From positions 116,312-180,311 of the forward strand of contig NZ_FOXP01000010.1 in NCBI RefSeq assembly GCF_900115745.1: 64,000 bases of DNA. The letters run 5' to 3'. Below the pieces are notes generated by a model, which saw only the letters and a program-made list of their open reading frames with translations, ran no database searches and had not been told where the DNA came from. Made by a program: the position numbers and the translations under genes. Source of the DNA: Sphingomonas rubra (GTDB lineage: Bacteria; Pseudomonadota; Alphaproteobacteria; Sphingomonadales; Sphingomonadaceae). Shown piece after piece: positions 9,437 through 18,503 of the stretch; the first letter of the stretch is position 1, and every line of letters begins with the position of its first letter.

Positions 9437-10372
9437 CTATCCGAACTTGAACTGTCGCCCGATCGCGCCGTGGAGCAGCGCATTCTCGTCGATGAACGAG
9501 CGCAGGAACTCGTGCAGGCCGGACGCGATCACCTCGCCCGACCGGGTCTTGGCCATGCGGTTGGCGCGATTGCGTGCCATGCGGTCGGCCTCGCCGTGCT
9601 GGCCCGTCCGCCGCGCGAGCAGCGCCAGCACGTCCACCGTCTCCTGCGCCGACGCGACCAGGCTGCGCGGCAGTTCACTCCGCGCGATCAGGAGGTCGAT
9701 GACGTTGGCCGGCGTCAGCCCGTCCGAGTAGAGCCAGCGATAGGCGGTGACCGCAGACACCGTCTGCAGGATCGTCGTCCACTGGTCGCGATCGACGACG
9801 CCGCCGACCCGCTCGTGCTCGGGCAGCAGCAGATGGTATTTAACGTCGAGCAGCCGCGCCGTGTTGTCCGACCGCTCCACCGCCTGGCCGAGCCGCACGA
9901 ACCACGTCGTCTGGTTGCGCAGCATCCGGTGCACCGCGCCTTCGAAACCGCGCGCCTCGTTCTGTACCGCCTCGACGATGCCCAGCACCGCGCCCGCGTC
10001 GCTCGCGGCGGGGCGTCCCTCGAACAACAGCCAGGCGCGATTGATCGCGGTCCACGCCTCGCGCGTCAGCGCGGTGCGGACAGCGCGCGCGTTGCTGCGC
10101 GCCATGCCGATGCAGCGGACGATCGATCCGGGGTGGCCGGCATCGACGGTGAGGAAGCGGGCGACCTCGCGCCGGTGGAACTTGGTTCCCTCGGCGGCGA
10201 AGGCGGCGTCGGTCTCGGTGACGGTCAGCGCGCTGGTCCAGGCCGCCTCGCCGGCCGGGCGCGGCGATAGCACGTCGAGGCGCACGGTGGCCTCGACCAG
10301 CCTAGCGATGAAGTCGGCCCGCTCGAAATAGCGACCCAGCCAGTAGAGCGACGAGGCGGTGCGGCTGAGCAT
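9437..10372 (-). CDS. Alpha-E domain protein
   Basis: A 311-residue all-helical alpha-E protein (COG2307). The N-terminus MLSRTASSLYWLGRYFERAD and the internal repeat of arginine-rich helices (VRLGQAVERSDNTARLLD) are diagnostic. The start ATG shares one base with the stop of the ATP-grasp gene (TGATG), so the two products are made together. Comparative genomics predicts that alpha-E proteins act with the circularly permuted ATP-grasp and transglutaminase in a peptide-ligation or peptide-modification pathway; the chemistry has not, to my knowledge, been shown for this family. Confidence 0.88.
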   Translation of the reverse strand: MLSRTASSLYWLGRYFERADFIARLVEATVRLDVLSPRPAGEAAWTSALTVTETDAAFAAEGTKFHRREVARFLTVDAGHPGSIVRCIGMARSNARAVRTALTREAWTAINRAWLLFEGRPAASDAGAVLGIVEAVQNEARGFEGAVHRMLRNQTTWFVRLGQAVERSDNTARLLDVKYHLLLPEHERVGGVVDRDQWTTILQTVSAVTAYRWLYSDGLTPANVIDLLIARSELPRSLVASAQETVDVLALLARRTGQHGEADRMARNRANRMAKTRSGEVIASGLHEFLRSFIDENALLHGAIGRQFKFG

Positions 10373-11880
10373 CAGGACCGCGTCTCCTGCGTCATCGCGC
10401 CCAGCGTCTGCGTCATCACGTCCGTCCGCATCTGCTGCGCGGCGCCGGGCTGATCGTCCATCAGCACGAAACTGTCCTTGGTGCCGCCGCCCTGGCTGGA
10501 GTTCACGACCAGCGATCCTTCCTTCAGCGCGACGCGGGTCAGGCCGCCGGGCACCACCTGCACCCCGCGCCGGCCCGACAGGACGAACGGCCGGAAATCG
10601 ACGTGGCGCGGCGCCAGCCCCTGGTCCGCCATGGTCGGCACCGTTGACAAAGCGAGCGTGGGCTGGGCGATGTAGCGGTGAGGCTCGGCGATCAGCGCGG
10701 CGCGGAACGCCTCGATCTCCGCCTTGCTGGCGGTGGGACCGACCAGCATGCCGTAGCCGCCGGACCCGTCGACCAGCTTCACCACCAGTTCGTCCAGATG
10801 GTCGAGCGTGTAGGCGAGCGCCTGCGGCTCGCGGCAGCGCCACGTCTCGACGTTGGGCAGCTTGGCATCGCCGCCGGAGTAGAAGCGGACGATCTCGGGC
10901 ATGTAGCTGTAGATCGCCTTGTCGTCGGCGATGCCGTTGCCCGGCGCGTTGAGGATGGCGACGTTGCCCGCGGCATAGGCGGCGATCAGGCCAGGCACCC
11001 CCAGCGCCGAGTCGGGCCGGAACACGAGCGGGTCGAGGAAATCGTCGTCGATGCGGCGGTAGATCACGTCCACCTTCACGCGGCCGGCGATCGTCCGCAT
11101 CCAGACGATGTCGTCGTCGACGACCAGGTCGGCTCCCTCGACCAATTCAATCCCCATCGAATCGGCTAGGAAGCTGTGCTCGTAATAAGCGGAATTGTAA
11201 TGGCCGGGCGTCAGCAGCACGCACACCGGCTGCGACACGCCGTGCGGCGCGACCGACTTCATCGTCTCCAGCAGGCGATCGGGATAGCTGTCGACGGCGG
11301 CGACGCGGAAGCGGCGGAACAGCTCCGGGCACAGCCGCAGCATCGCCTCGCGATTCTCCAGCATGTAGCTGACGCCCGAGGGCGTGCGGGCATTGTCCTC
11401 CAGTACGAAGAAATCGTCGGGGCCGGTGCGGACCAGGTCGATGCCGCAGATATGCGCCCAGATGTCGTGCGGCGGCCGCATCCCCGCGATCTCCGGCCGG
11501 AACTGCGGATTGCCGAGGACGAGGTCGGCGGGCAGCACGCCCTCGGCCAGGATGCGGCGCTCGCCGTAGATGTCGTGCAGAAAGGCGTTGATCGCCTCCA
11601 CCCGCTGCACCAGCCCTTCGGACAGGCGCGCCCACTCGCCGGGCAGGAACACGCGCGGCACGATGTCGAAGGGGATGATCCGCTCCGCCGCGTCGCTCTC
11701 GCCATAGACGGCGAAGGTGATGCCGAGCTGGCGGAACGTCGCCTCCGCGGCCTGCTGGCGCCGGCGCAGCTCGTCGGCGGGCGTGGTTTCGATCCAGCGG
11801 GAGAGTGCGGCGAGTTCCGCGCGGGGAGGCCCGCCCTCGCCTGCCCCCATGATCTCGTCGAACGCTTGCCGCATGGGCAT
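10372..11880 (-). CDS. Circularly permuted type 2 ATP-grasp protein
   Basis: A 502-residue protein of the COG2308 family from ATG 11880; the frame is open to TTG 11916, and ATG 11874 is also possible. It contains the N-terminal DUF404-like part (LSRWIETTPADELRRRQQAA), the segment GVLPADLVLGNPQFRPEIAG, ATP-grasp residues in FFVLEDNARTPSGVSYMLEN, and the glycine-rich loop VDGSGGYGMLVGP. Such enzymes are predicted carboxylate-amine ligases that build a peptide or modify one, with the alpha-E and transglutaminase-like partners encoded directly downstream. Confidence 0.9.
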   Translation of the reverse strand: MPMRQAFDEIMGAGEGGPPRAELAALSRWIETTPADELRRRQQAAEATFRQLGITFAVYGESDAAERIIPFDIVPRVFLPGEWARLSEGLVQRVEAINAFLHDIYGERRILAEGVLPADLVLGNPQFRPEIAGMRPPHDIWAHICGIDLVRTGPDDFFVLEDNARTPSGVSYMLENREAMLRLCPELFRRFRVAAVDSYPDRLLETMKSVAPHGVSQPVCVLLTPGHYNSAYYEHSFLADSMGIELVEGADLVVDDDIVWMRTIAGRVKVDVIYRRIDDDFLDPLVFRPDSALGVPGLIAAYAAGNVAILNAPGNGIADDKAIYSYMPEIVRFYSGGDAKLPNVETWRCREPQALAYTLDHLDELVVKLVDGSGGYGMLVGPTASKAEIEAFRAALIAEPHRYIAQPTLALSTVPTMADQGLAPRHVDFRPFVLSGRRGVQVVPGGLTRVALKEGSLVVNSSQGGGTKDSFVLMDDQPGAAQQMRTDVMTQTLGAMTQETRS

Positions 11881-11917
11881 GAGGCTAACCGATCCGCTGC
11901 ACCGCACAAGCGGCAAA

Positions 11918-13927
11918 TCAGCGCGCCAGCGCCTCCAGCATCCCCGGCGTCAGCACTTGCGGCAACACGCGCGGCGTCGAGGCGCCCGGCGCGTAGTAGA
12001 GGTAGAGCGGCACCCCGGCCCGGTTGTGCGCCTCGATGAAACGGCCGAGCACCGGATCGCCGTCGGTCCAGTCGCCGACCAGCACCGCCACCTTGTTCCT
12101 CGCCCAGGCCTCGCGCACGCTCGCGCGCTCGATCGCCGCCTTCTCGTTGACCTTGCACGACAGGCACCAGTCGGCGGTGAAATAAGCGAACACCGGCCGT
12201 CCCTCCACGCGCAGGGCGGCGAGGCGCGCCTCGCTGAACGGCTCGCCGTTCGCCGCCGGCAGCGTTGCAGGGGCTTGCCGGCCCACCAGCCCCGCGCCGC
12301 TTAGGCTCGCCAGCAGCAGCAGCGCGGTCCATCCCAGGCCCAGGCCCGAGCGCTGGCGCCGTCCACCGATCCACAGCGCGAACCCGGCGACCAGCGCGGC
12401 GGCCAGGCCGACCGTCATCCCCTCCACCCCCGCCTGTCGCCCGAGCAGCCAGGCGAGGCCGAGCGCCGTCAGCCACATCGGCACCGCCAGCACGCGGCGC
12501 ACGCGGTCCATCCACGCGCCCGGCCGGGGCAGGCGCCGCCGCAGTGCGGGCACGAAGCCGAGCAGCAGGAACGGCAGCGCCAGGCCGAGGCCGAGCCCCG
12601 CGAACACCGCCAGCGCCGCGGGCCAGGGCAGGACCAGCGCCGCACCCAGCGCCGCGCCCATGAACGGGCCGGAGCACGGCGTCGCGACGAAGGCGGCCAG
12701 CGCGCCCGTCGCGAAGGCGCCGCCCGCGCCGCCGCTGCCGGCGAAGCGCGGCATCGGCACCTCGAACAGGCCCGACAGGTTCAGCGAGATCGCGACCGAC
12801 AGCACCAGCAGCACTAGGATCATGCGCGGGTCCTGCAACTGGAATGCCCAGCCGACCGCCGATCCGCCCGCGCGCAACGTCAGGATAGCACCGCCGAGCG
12901 CGAGGCACACCGCCACCACGCCGCCGGTATAGGCCAGTGCCTCGACCCGCGCCTCGCGCTCGCCCCCCGGACCGTCGGCGCCCGACCGCGCCAGGCTGAG
13001 CGCCTTGAGGCTGAGGATCGGGAAAACGCAGGGCATGACGTTGAGGATCAGGCCGCCGAGCACCGCGCCGGCGAAGGCGACCAGCGCCGCGATCGCCCAG
13101 CCCTCCCCGCCCCGCGTGCCCGCGACCGCGCCGGGCGCCGCGCGGATCGCCAGTCCCTGGTCCGGGCCGATCCGCAGCACCGCGGCGAACGGCCCGGCGG
13201 GGGCGCCACGGGTCTGCACCACCAGCCGGTCGCCGTCGCGGGTCACCGCCTGCGGCGCCGCCGGCTCGATCGAGCCGGTCGCGGCGGGGAACAGGTAGGG
13301 CTCGGCCAGCGCGGCGTCGGCGGGATAGGGGATGCTCACCCGCAGCACGCCGCCGTCGCCGCGCGCGAAGGTGGCGGGCGAGCCGAGCGGCCGGGGGATC
13401 GCGCGCCGCCAGCGATCGAACGCGGCCTTGGTCTCCGGCCGCACGCTGCCGTCGCCGACGACGAGCTCGGTCGTCAGCACCTGCTCCTCCGGCACGCAGA
13501 TCTCGCGCGTGCAGACCAGATAGGCGAGCTTGACCCGCACCGGCAGCCGCGTGCCCGCCGCCAGCCCTGCCGGCACCCGCAAGTCGACGATCGGCGCGTA
13601 GGGCCGCTCGTACACGTAGTTCATCAGCCCGGCGACGATCAGCGTCTCCGGCACCGGCCAGTCGGGCGTACCCGCCGTCATGCCCGACGGCAGCGTCCAG
13701 CCTAACTGCGCCGGGAAACCGGCATCGCCCGGATTGGACCAATAGCCGTGCCACCCCGCCGCCGGCCGCGTGTCGATCGCCACCGACACGGTCGATCCGG
13801 CACGGGGGGCGCTGCTCTCCGCCACCAGCCGCATGGCGAGATGCGGCGCGGCCTGGGCGGTCGCGGGGGCGAGCGTGGTGAACAAGAATAACAGGAGGAG
13901 CCGCACCAACGCCGTGAGCTGTGCCAT
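11918..13927 (-). CDS. DsbD/ScsB-like thiol:disulfide reductase
   Basis: A 669-residue three-part membrane reductase: signal peptide, periplasmic N-terminal domain with a Cys pair (LVCTREICVPEEQ), a central membrane domain of about eight helices with the paired cysteines in NVMPCVFPILSLKAL and ATPCSGPFMGAAL, and a C-terminal thioredoxin domain with Cys588-x-x-Cys591 (ADWCLSCK). It moves electrons from cytoplasmic thioredoxin to periplasmic thiol proteins. Length and the N-terminal domain favour ScsB over classical DsbD. The start ATG lies inside the arm of a palindromic repeat. ATP-grasp follows upstream on the other side of a 37-base gap on the same strand. Confidence 0.9.
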   Translation of the reverse strand: MAQLTALVRLLLLFLFTTLAPATAQAAPHLAMRLVAESSAPRAGSTVSVAIDTRPAAGWHGYWSNPGDAGFPAQLGWTLPSGMTAGTPDWPVPETLIVAGLMNYVYERPYAPIVDLRVPAGLAAGTRLPVRVKLAYLVCTREICVPEEQVLTTELVVGDGSVRPETKAAFDRWRRAIPRPLGSPATFARGDGGVLRVSIPYPADAALAEPYLFPAATGSIEPAAPQAVTRDGDRLVVQTRGAPAGPFAAVLRIGPDQGLAIRAAPGAVAGTRGGEGWAIAALVAFAGAVLGGLILNVMPCVFPILSLKALSLARSGADGPGGEREARVEALAYTGGVVAVCLALGGAILTLRAGGSAVGWAFQLQDPRMILVLLVLSVAISLNLSGLFEVPMPRFAGSGGAGGAFATGALAAFVATPCSGPFMGAALGAALVLPWPAALAVFAGLGLGLALPFLLLGFVPALRRRLPRPGAWMDRVRRVLAVPMWLTALGLAWLLGRQAGVEGMTVGLAAALVAGFALWIGGRRQRSGLGLGWTALLLLASLSGAGLVGRQAPATLPAANGEPFSEARLAALRVEGRPVFAYFTADWCLSCKVNEKAAIERASVREAWARNKVAVLVGDWTDGDPVLGRFIEAHNRAGVPLYLYYAPGASTPRVLPQVLTPGMLEALAR

Positions 13928-14040
13928 TCCCCTTGTTCGTACCCCGGCGAAGGCCGGGGCCCAGGTGGGATGCATGTCGTGATCGCTCGCCACCGTTGCC
14001 CAACTGGGCCCCGGCCTTCGCCGGGGTACGAAAAGGAATG
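13925..14040. repeat. Palindromic repeat, CCCCGGCGAAGGCCGGGG family (copy 1)
   Basis: Two long arms (about 13925-13964 and 14004-14040) are near-complementary; the core CCCCGGCGAAGGCCGGGG pairs with CCCCGGCCTTCGCCGGGG. The left arm contains the start codon of the DsbD-like gene. The family recurs at about 34188-34280, 40942-41090, 52435-52532 and 58695-58849, with a decayed copy at 15886-15975. The rest of the 300-base gap up to phoK (14041-14230) shows nothing I can name apart from presumed divergent promoters. Confidence 0.88.
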
Positions 14041-14230
14041 TAGCACCCATCACGCCCCACTCGTCCCCAAAAGCGCCGCGAAAGGCCTCCGCGCCGACCC
14101 TCGCGGATGGGTGAACCCCGGAACGGATCAGGGATAACGGCCGAGAGGTGAAGGGCCGTCCCGCCTGCGTTGAGTCTGTCACAATGGCGGCGCATAGCAG
14201 CCGCACTCGCCCCATGCATCAAGGATGCCC

Positions 14231-15865
14231 GTGAAAGCTCTGTTCCTCGCCGCGGCCGCACTGATCGCCTCGCCCACGCTCGCGCAGACGGCCGCCCCGG
14301 CGACCACCCGCGCGCCGACCAGCCGCCCGACGCTGATCGTCGCCATCTCGGTCGACCAGTTCTCCGCCGACCTGTTCGCGCAGTATCGCGCGCATTTCAC
14401 CGGCGGCCTGGCCCGGCTGCAGACCGGGGCGGTGTTCCCCAGCGGCTACCAGAGCCACGCGGCGACCGAGACCTGCCCCGGCCACTCGACCATCCTGACC
14501 GGCTATCGCCCCGCGCGCACCGGCATCGTCGCCAACAACTGGATCGACCAGCGCGCCGGCCGGCCCGACAAGATCGTCTACTGCGCGGAGGACGAGAGCG
14601 TCCCCGGATCGCTGCACGACAGCTACACCGTGTCGGACAAGCATCTCAAGGTGCCGACGCTGGGCGAGCGGATGAAGGCCGCCGACCCGCGCACCCGCGT
14701 CGTCTCCGTCGCCGGCAAGGATCGCGCCGCGGTGATGATGGGCGGCCACAAGGTCGACGAGCTGTGGTGGTGGGACGGCAAGACCTACGTCTCCTATGCC
14801 GGCCGCGCCGTGCCGCCGGTGGTGCAGCGCACGCGCGACGCGGTGGCGGCGCTGGTCGCCCGCCCGCAGCAGGCGCTGCCGCTGCCCGGCTGGTGCAGAC
14901 CCGCCGACCGCCCGACCCGGATCGCCGACGGCCTGGTGGTCGGCCAGGGCCGCTTCGCGCGGGCGGCCGGCGACCTGAAGGCGTTCCGCGCCTCGCCGGC
15001 CGCCGACGCGGCGGTGCTGGCGATGGCGGCGGGGCTGATCGGGGACATGAAGCTGGGGCAAGGCCCGCAGACCGACCTGATCGCAGTGGGGCTATCCGCG
15101 ACCGATTACGTCGGCCATTCGCTCGGCACGCAAGGGGCCGAGATGTGCAGCCAGATGAGCGAGCTGGACCAGGCGCTCGCCGGCTTCTTCGACGTGCTCG
15201 ACCGATCGGGGATCGACTATGAGGTGATGCTGACCGCCGACCACGGCGCCCATGACGCGACCGAGCGGCAGCAGCAGCGCGCGATGCCGATGGAGGCGCA
15301 CGTCGCGCCCGAGCTGCAGACCAAGGCAATCGGCGCCGCCATCGGCCGCGACCTGGGGGTGAAGGGTCCGGTGCTGTTGGGCGCGGAGAGCGACATCTAC
15401 GTCGACCGCGACCTGCCCGCGCCCGTCCGCGCCCGCGTGCTGGCGGAGGCGCAGCGCCGTTACCGCGCGATGCCGCAGGTCGCCGCGGCCCTCACCGCCG
15501 CCGAGATCCGCGCCACGCCGATGCCGACCACCCCGCCGGAGACGTGGACGCTGCTGGAGCGCGCGCGCGCCAGCCACGATCCCGACCGGTCGGGCGACCT
15601 GCTGGTGCTGCTGAAACCGCGCGTCAGCACGATCGAGGCGCCCGGCCCTGGCTATGTCGAGACGCACGGCTCGCCCTGGGACTATGATCGCCGCGTGCCG
15701 ATCCTGTTCTGGCGCAAGGGAATGCCGGGGTTCGAGCAGCCGCTGTCAGTGGAAACGGTGGACATCATGCCGACCCTCGCCGCGACGATCGGACTGCCGG
15801 TCTCCGGCCAGGACGGCCGCTGCCTCGATCTCGACCCGAGTCCGGGCGATACATGCCGGCGGTGA
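14231..15865 (+). CDS. phoK: PhoK/PafA-type alkaline phosphatase
   Basis: A 544-residue exported phosphomonoesterase from GTG 14231, chosen because AAGGA lies five bases upstream; ATG 14225 overlaps that site. The signal peptide is followed by metal and catalytic residues: Asp42 in ISVDQFS, Thr81 in ATETCPGHST as the nucleophile, Asn102 in VANNW, and Lys163/Arg165 in GKDRAA. Further zinc or calcium ligands lie in SATDYVGHS and TADHGAHD. Offsets agree with the Sphingomonas BSAR-1 PhoK pattern as I remember it (Thr89, Asn110, Lys171, Arg173). It should release phosphate from organic esters in the periplasm or outside; no Pho box was identified. Confidence 0.88.
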   Translation: MKALFLAAAALIASPTLAQTAAPATTRAPTSRPTLIVAISVDQFSADLFAQYRAHFTGGLARLQTGAVFPSGYQSHAATETCPGHSTILTGYRPARTGIVANNWIDQRAGRPDKIVYCAEDESVPGSLHDSYTVSDKHLKVPTLGERMKAADPRTRVVSVAGKDRAAVMMGGHKVDELWWWDGKTYVSYAGRAVPPVVQRTRDAVAALVARPQQALPLPGWCRPADRPTRIADGLVVGQGRFARAAGDLKAFRASPAADAAVLAMAAGLIGDMKLGQGPQTDLIAVGLSATDYVGHSLGTQGAEMCSQMSELDQALAGFFDVLDRSGIDYEVMLTADHGAHDATERQQQRAMPMEAHVAPELQTKAIGAAIGRDLGVKGPVLLGAESDIYVDRDLPAPVRARVLAEAQRRYRAMPQVAAALTAAEIRATPMPTTPPETWTLLERARASHDPDRSGDLLVLLKPRVSTIEAPGPGYVETHGSPWDYDRRVPILFWRKGMPGFEQPLSVETVDIMPTLAATIGLPVSGQDGRCLDLDPSPGDTCRR

Positions 15866-15885
15866 CGGGCTTCTTACGAATCGCT

Positions 15886-15975
15886 TGCCCGGCAGATGCC
15901 CGGGTCCAGGTAGGAAGGGCGTTGTAAGTAACTCGGAAGGTTATCCAACGAGGGCCCCGGCCTCCGCCGGGTTGA
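15886..15975. repeat. Decayed CCCCGGC-family palindromic repeat
   Basis: The gene-poor stretch 15866-16365 begins with an imperfect version of the repeat: GCCCGGGTCCAG on the left and GGGCCCCGGCCTCCGCCGGG on the right, with the arms now poorly matched. Beyond it the only recognisable content is the LysM-like remnant at 16154-16312. No tRNA, promoter or terminator was found in the remainder. Confidence 0.55.
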
Positions 15976-16153
15976 ATAAAGGCGAGGAGCTTAGGCGAAA
16001 GCGCTACCGTGCCGACCGCGCATAGCGCCCCCCGCCATCGCTCGACAGACGGACATTCCGCCGTCGGCAGTAGACGCATCCGCAGCGATCGTATCCCGCT
16101 CGCCCACGCCACGTCCGACTTGTTCGGTCGCGGCAATTGAGGCGCAAAGAAAC

Positions 16154-16312
16154 GTGTTCGTGCCCGTCGAGACCAAATCGGCAGACGCATCCACTCACAT
16201 GGTGCTACCGGGCGAGTCGCTGTGGCCGATCACGCGCAGCCGGCTGGGTGACAAAACCCGCGCGGACGACATCTTCGCGATCAGACGAAAGGGCCTGGGT
16301 CAGCACGACTGA
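16154..16312 (+). pseudogene. LysM-domain remnant
   Basis: A short frame, open from 15995 and with a possible GTG at 16154 and ATG at 16199, ends at TGA 16310. Its last 37 residues contain VLPGESLWPITRSRLGDKTR and then DDIFAIRRKGLGQHD, which fit a LysM domain (PGDSLW-I-x-R-x-x-GD ... IFAxN) but stop just before the domain's final PGQ strand. In the +1 frame the sequence continues AAQQLLPETYRT, which could be the missing end after a frameshift. There is no clear ribosome site. I read it as the tail of a broken peptidoglycan-binding protein, not a working gene. Confidence 0.4.
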
Positions 16313-16365
16313 TACGGCGATCGCTGCGCAGCAGCTCCTACCGGAAACGTACCGCACGACGGCCT

Positions 16366-18483
16366 TCAATAGGTAAGGCGCAGCGACGCGCGGATCGTGC
16401 GCGGCTGACCGGGATAGATCCACACCGGACTGTATGAGCTCTGCGCGTAGCGCGCATCGAGCAGGTTATCCGCCTCCAGCCGCGCGCTCACGCGCGGCGA
16501 GAAGGCGTATTCGGCCGCCGCCTTCACCTTGACATAGTCGGGCAGCACCAGCCCGCTGGCGTCCACCGCCCCCGCCCGGTCGCCGACATAGGCCACGCCG
16601 CCGCTGATCGACGGACCCCGGCCTGCGTCGTCGAGGAAGCGGCCGAGGACGAACAGCGTGCCGCTGTGCGCGGGCACGTCGAGCACGCGGGAGGTGACGA
16701 AGGTGCGGTCGTCGGTGCGCGCGTGCGTCCAGCTGTAATTGCCGACCAATTGCCAGTGCGAGGCGAGCCGCACCGACGCGTCCGCCTCGATCCCGCGGCT
16801 GCGCAACCGGCCGACGGGGGCCAGGAAGTTCGGATCGACCGGATCGTTGGTCAGGATGCCGCGCTTGCGGATGTCGAACCAGGTGACCGCCACATCGATC
16901 CCCGGCCAGCGGCCCGCGACCCCGACCTCATAGCCCTTGCCCGTCTCCGGCGCGAAGCCCTCCCCCGCCCGGTCAGTGCCCGAGTTGAGCACGAGGTTCT
17001 CGCCCCAATTCGCGTGCAGCGCGATCGCGTCGGTCGCCTGGTATCGGCCACCGACGCGGAAGGTCACCGGCTCGTCGATCGTGCGGCTGGTCAGCCCCGT
17101 GCGGTTGTTGCGGATGCGCTGGCGATAGGCATCGAGCCGCGCGCCGCCCGACAGCGTCAGCCGCTCGGTCACGTCCCACATATCCTGGACGTAGATCGTC
17201 CCAGACCAGCGCCGCTCGTCATTGTTGGTGAAGGGCAGCAGCACGGGCGGCGTCTGGCCGTAGACGGGAGCGAACACGTCGATCGCGTAGGGCGCGGCGG
17301 CGGTCGGATTGCGCCGCAGCCACCGCTCCCCGTAATCGAGACGATAGCCCTTCACGCCGATGCTGGGCCGGTGCGCGCCGATCCGGCCGGACAGTTCAAG
17401 CCGCGCCGACAGGTCGTCGACCGCGAAGTCGCGCGAGCGGCGCTGACGCCACAGCGTGCGCCCGCCGACCAGCCGCGCGGCATCGGACGAGAAGCCCTTC
17501 AGCGTCCCCGTCCGCCACGCGATCCCGCCGTTCAGCGTCCAGCCGCCACCCAGTTCGGCGAGGCCGGTCAGCTGATGCCGCTCGTTGCGGAAGCGGGTGA
17601 CGCCGTCGTTCGGCTCGCCGTAGAAGGCGCGGCGCGGGGCACCGTTGGCGTCGCCGTCGATCGCCGGCACGCCGCGGTCGAACGGCGCGTCGAAGCGGCT
17701 GAACTCGGCCAGATAGGTCAGTTGCACGCCCTCGCGCGGTCGCCAGCGAAGGGAGGGCGAGACGGTGCGCCGCTTCAGCCCCACGAAGTCGCGCCACCCG
17801 TCGGAGTCCTCCGCCGCGACGACGATCCTTCCCGCCAACGTGTCCGACAGCGGCCCGGTCGCGTCCAGCTCTACCCGGCGCGTGTCGAAACTGCCGTAGG
17901 TGAAGGTCGCGCTCGCCGCGGGGGCGAAGTCGGGCGTCTTCGACACGATGTTGACCCGGCCGGCGGGGTCGATGTCGCCGAACAGCGCCCCCGCGGGCCC
18001 TTTCAGCAGCTCGATCCGCTCCGCCGTTGCCGGATCGCGCGGCGGCGCCATGCCGCGGTTGGCGAGAAAGCCGTCGACGTAATATTCCGCGCCGCCGTCG
18101 GGCGTGCCGAGGAAGCCGCGAATCGCGAAATTGTCCATCACGCCGCCGCGATTGTTCTGGTTGCTGACGCCCGAGACCAGTTCCAGCGCGTCGGCCAGCC
18201 GATAGGTGCCCGCCGCCGTCAGCAGGTCGCGCTCGATCGAGCGGCTCGACTGCGACATCTGCTCCGTCACCGGATCGGACGAGATCGTCGCGTCGGCATC
18301 CGTGCGGCGGGTGCCGAGGACGACGATCTCGCCCGCCGCCTCGCTATCGGCGTCGACGACGGGCGCCGGGCCGTCAGGAACGGTCCTGGCGACGGCCGGG
18401 CAGACGAGAAGGATCGCGGACGACAAGGCCGCCGTCAGAACGCAGATACGCACGAGGTTGCAATTCCTGATACAATGTAACAT
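16366..18483 (-). CDS. TonB-dependent siderophore receptor
   Basis: A 705-residue outer-membrane receptor. After the signal peptide comes a short region ending in EIVVLGTRRT, a plug domain (about 65-190; VSNQNNRGGVMDNFAIRGFL, LLKGPAGALFGDIDPAGRVN) and a 22-strand barrel closing with RASLRLTY, whose last aromatic residue is the usual BAM signal. The plug motif DIDPAGRVNIVSK is typical of ferrichrome/ferric-siderophore receptors. ATG 18483 is used here; GTG 18453 gives a cleaner signal peptide (RICVLTAALSSAILLVCPAV) and is a serious alternative. It diverges from the DUF1624-like gene with almost no gap. No Fur box was found. Confidence 0.9.
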   Translation of the reverse strand: MLHCIRNCNLVRICVLTAALSSAILLVCPAVARTVPDGPAPVVDADSEAAGEIVVLGTRRTDADATISSDPVTEQMSQSSRSIERDLLTAAGTYRLADALELVSGVSNQNNRGGVMDNFAIRGFLGTPDGGAEYYVDGFLANRGMAPPRDPATAERIELLKGPAGALFGDIDPAGRVNIVSKTPDFAPAASATFTYGSFDTRRVELDATGPLSDTLAGRIVVAAEDSDGWRDFVGLKRRTVSPSLRWRPREGVQLTYLAEFSRFDAPFDRGVPAIDGDANGAPRRAFYGEPNDGVTRFRNERHQLTGLAELGGGWTLNGGIAWRTGTLKGFSSDAARLVGGRTLWRQRRSRDFAVDDLSARLELSGRIGAHRPSIGVKGYRLDYGERWLRRNPTAAAPYAIDVFAPVYGQTPPVLLPFTNNDERRWSGTIYVQDMWDVTERLTLSGGARLDAYRQRIRNNRTGLTSRTIDEPVTFRVGGRYQATDAIALHANWGENLVLNSGTDRAGEGFAPETGKGYEVGVAGRWPGIDVAVTWFDIRKRGILTNDPVDPNFLAPVGRLRSRGIEADASVRLASHWQLVGNYSWTHARTDDRTFVTSRVLDVPAHSGTLFVLGRFLDDAGRGPSISGGVAYVGDRAGAVDASGLVLPDYVKVKAAAEYAFSPRVSARLEADNLLDARYAQSSYSPVWIYPGQPRTIRASLRLTY

Positions 18484-18503
18484 CGCCTTGCGAAAGGAGA
18501 TCA

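Noticed and set aside
11259..14261. A 1,000-codon minus-strand open frame overlapping the ATP-grasp and DsbD-like genes
   Set aside because: It lies in the wrong phase of two recognisable genes on the same strand and has low-complexity Arg/Gly/Ala composition.
18440..18500. Fur box or clear -35/-10 promoter for the TonB receptor
   Set aside because: AT-rich bases (TTGCAATTCCTGATACAATG) look promoter-like, but the spacing is wrong and no 19-bp Fur-type dyad is present.
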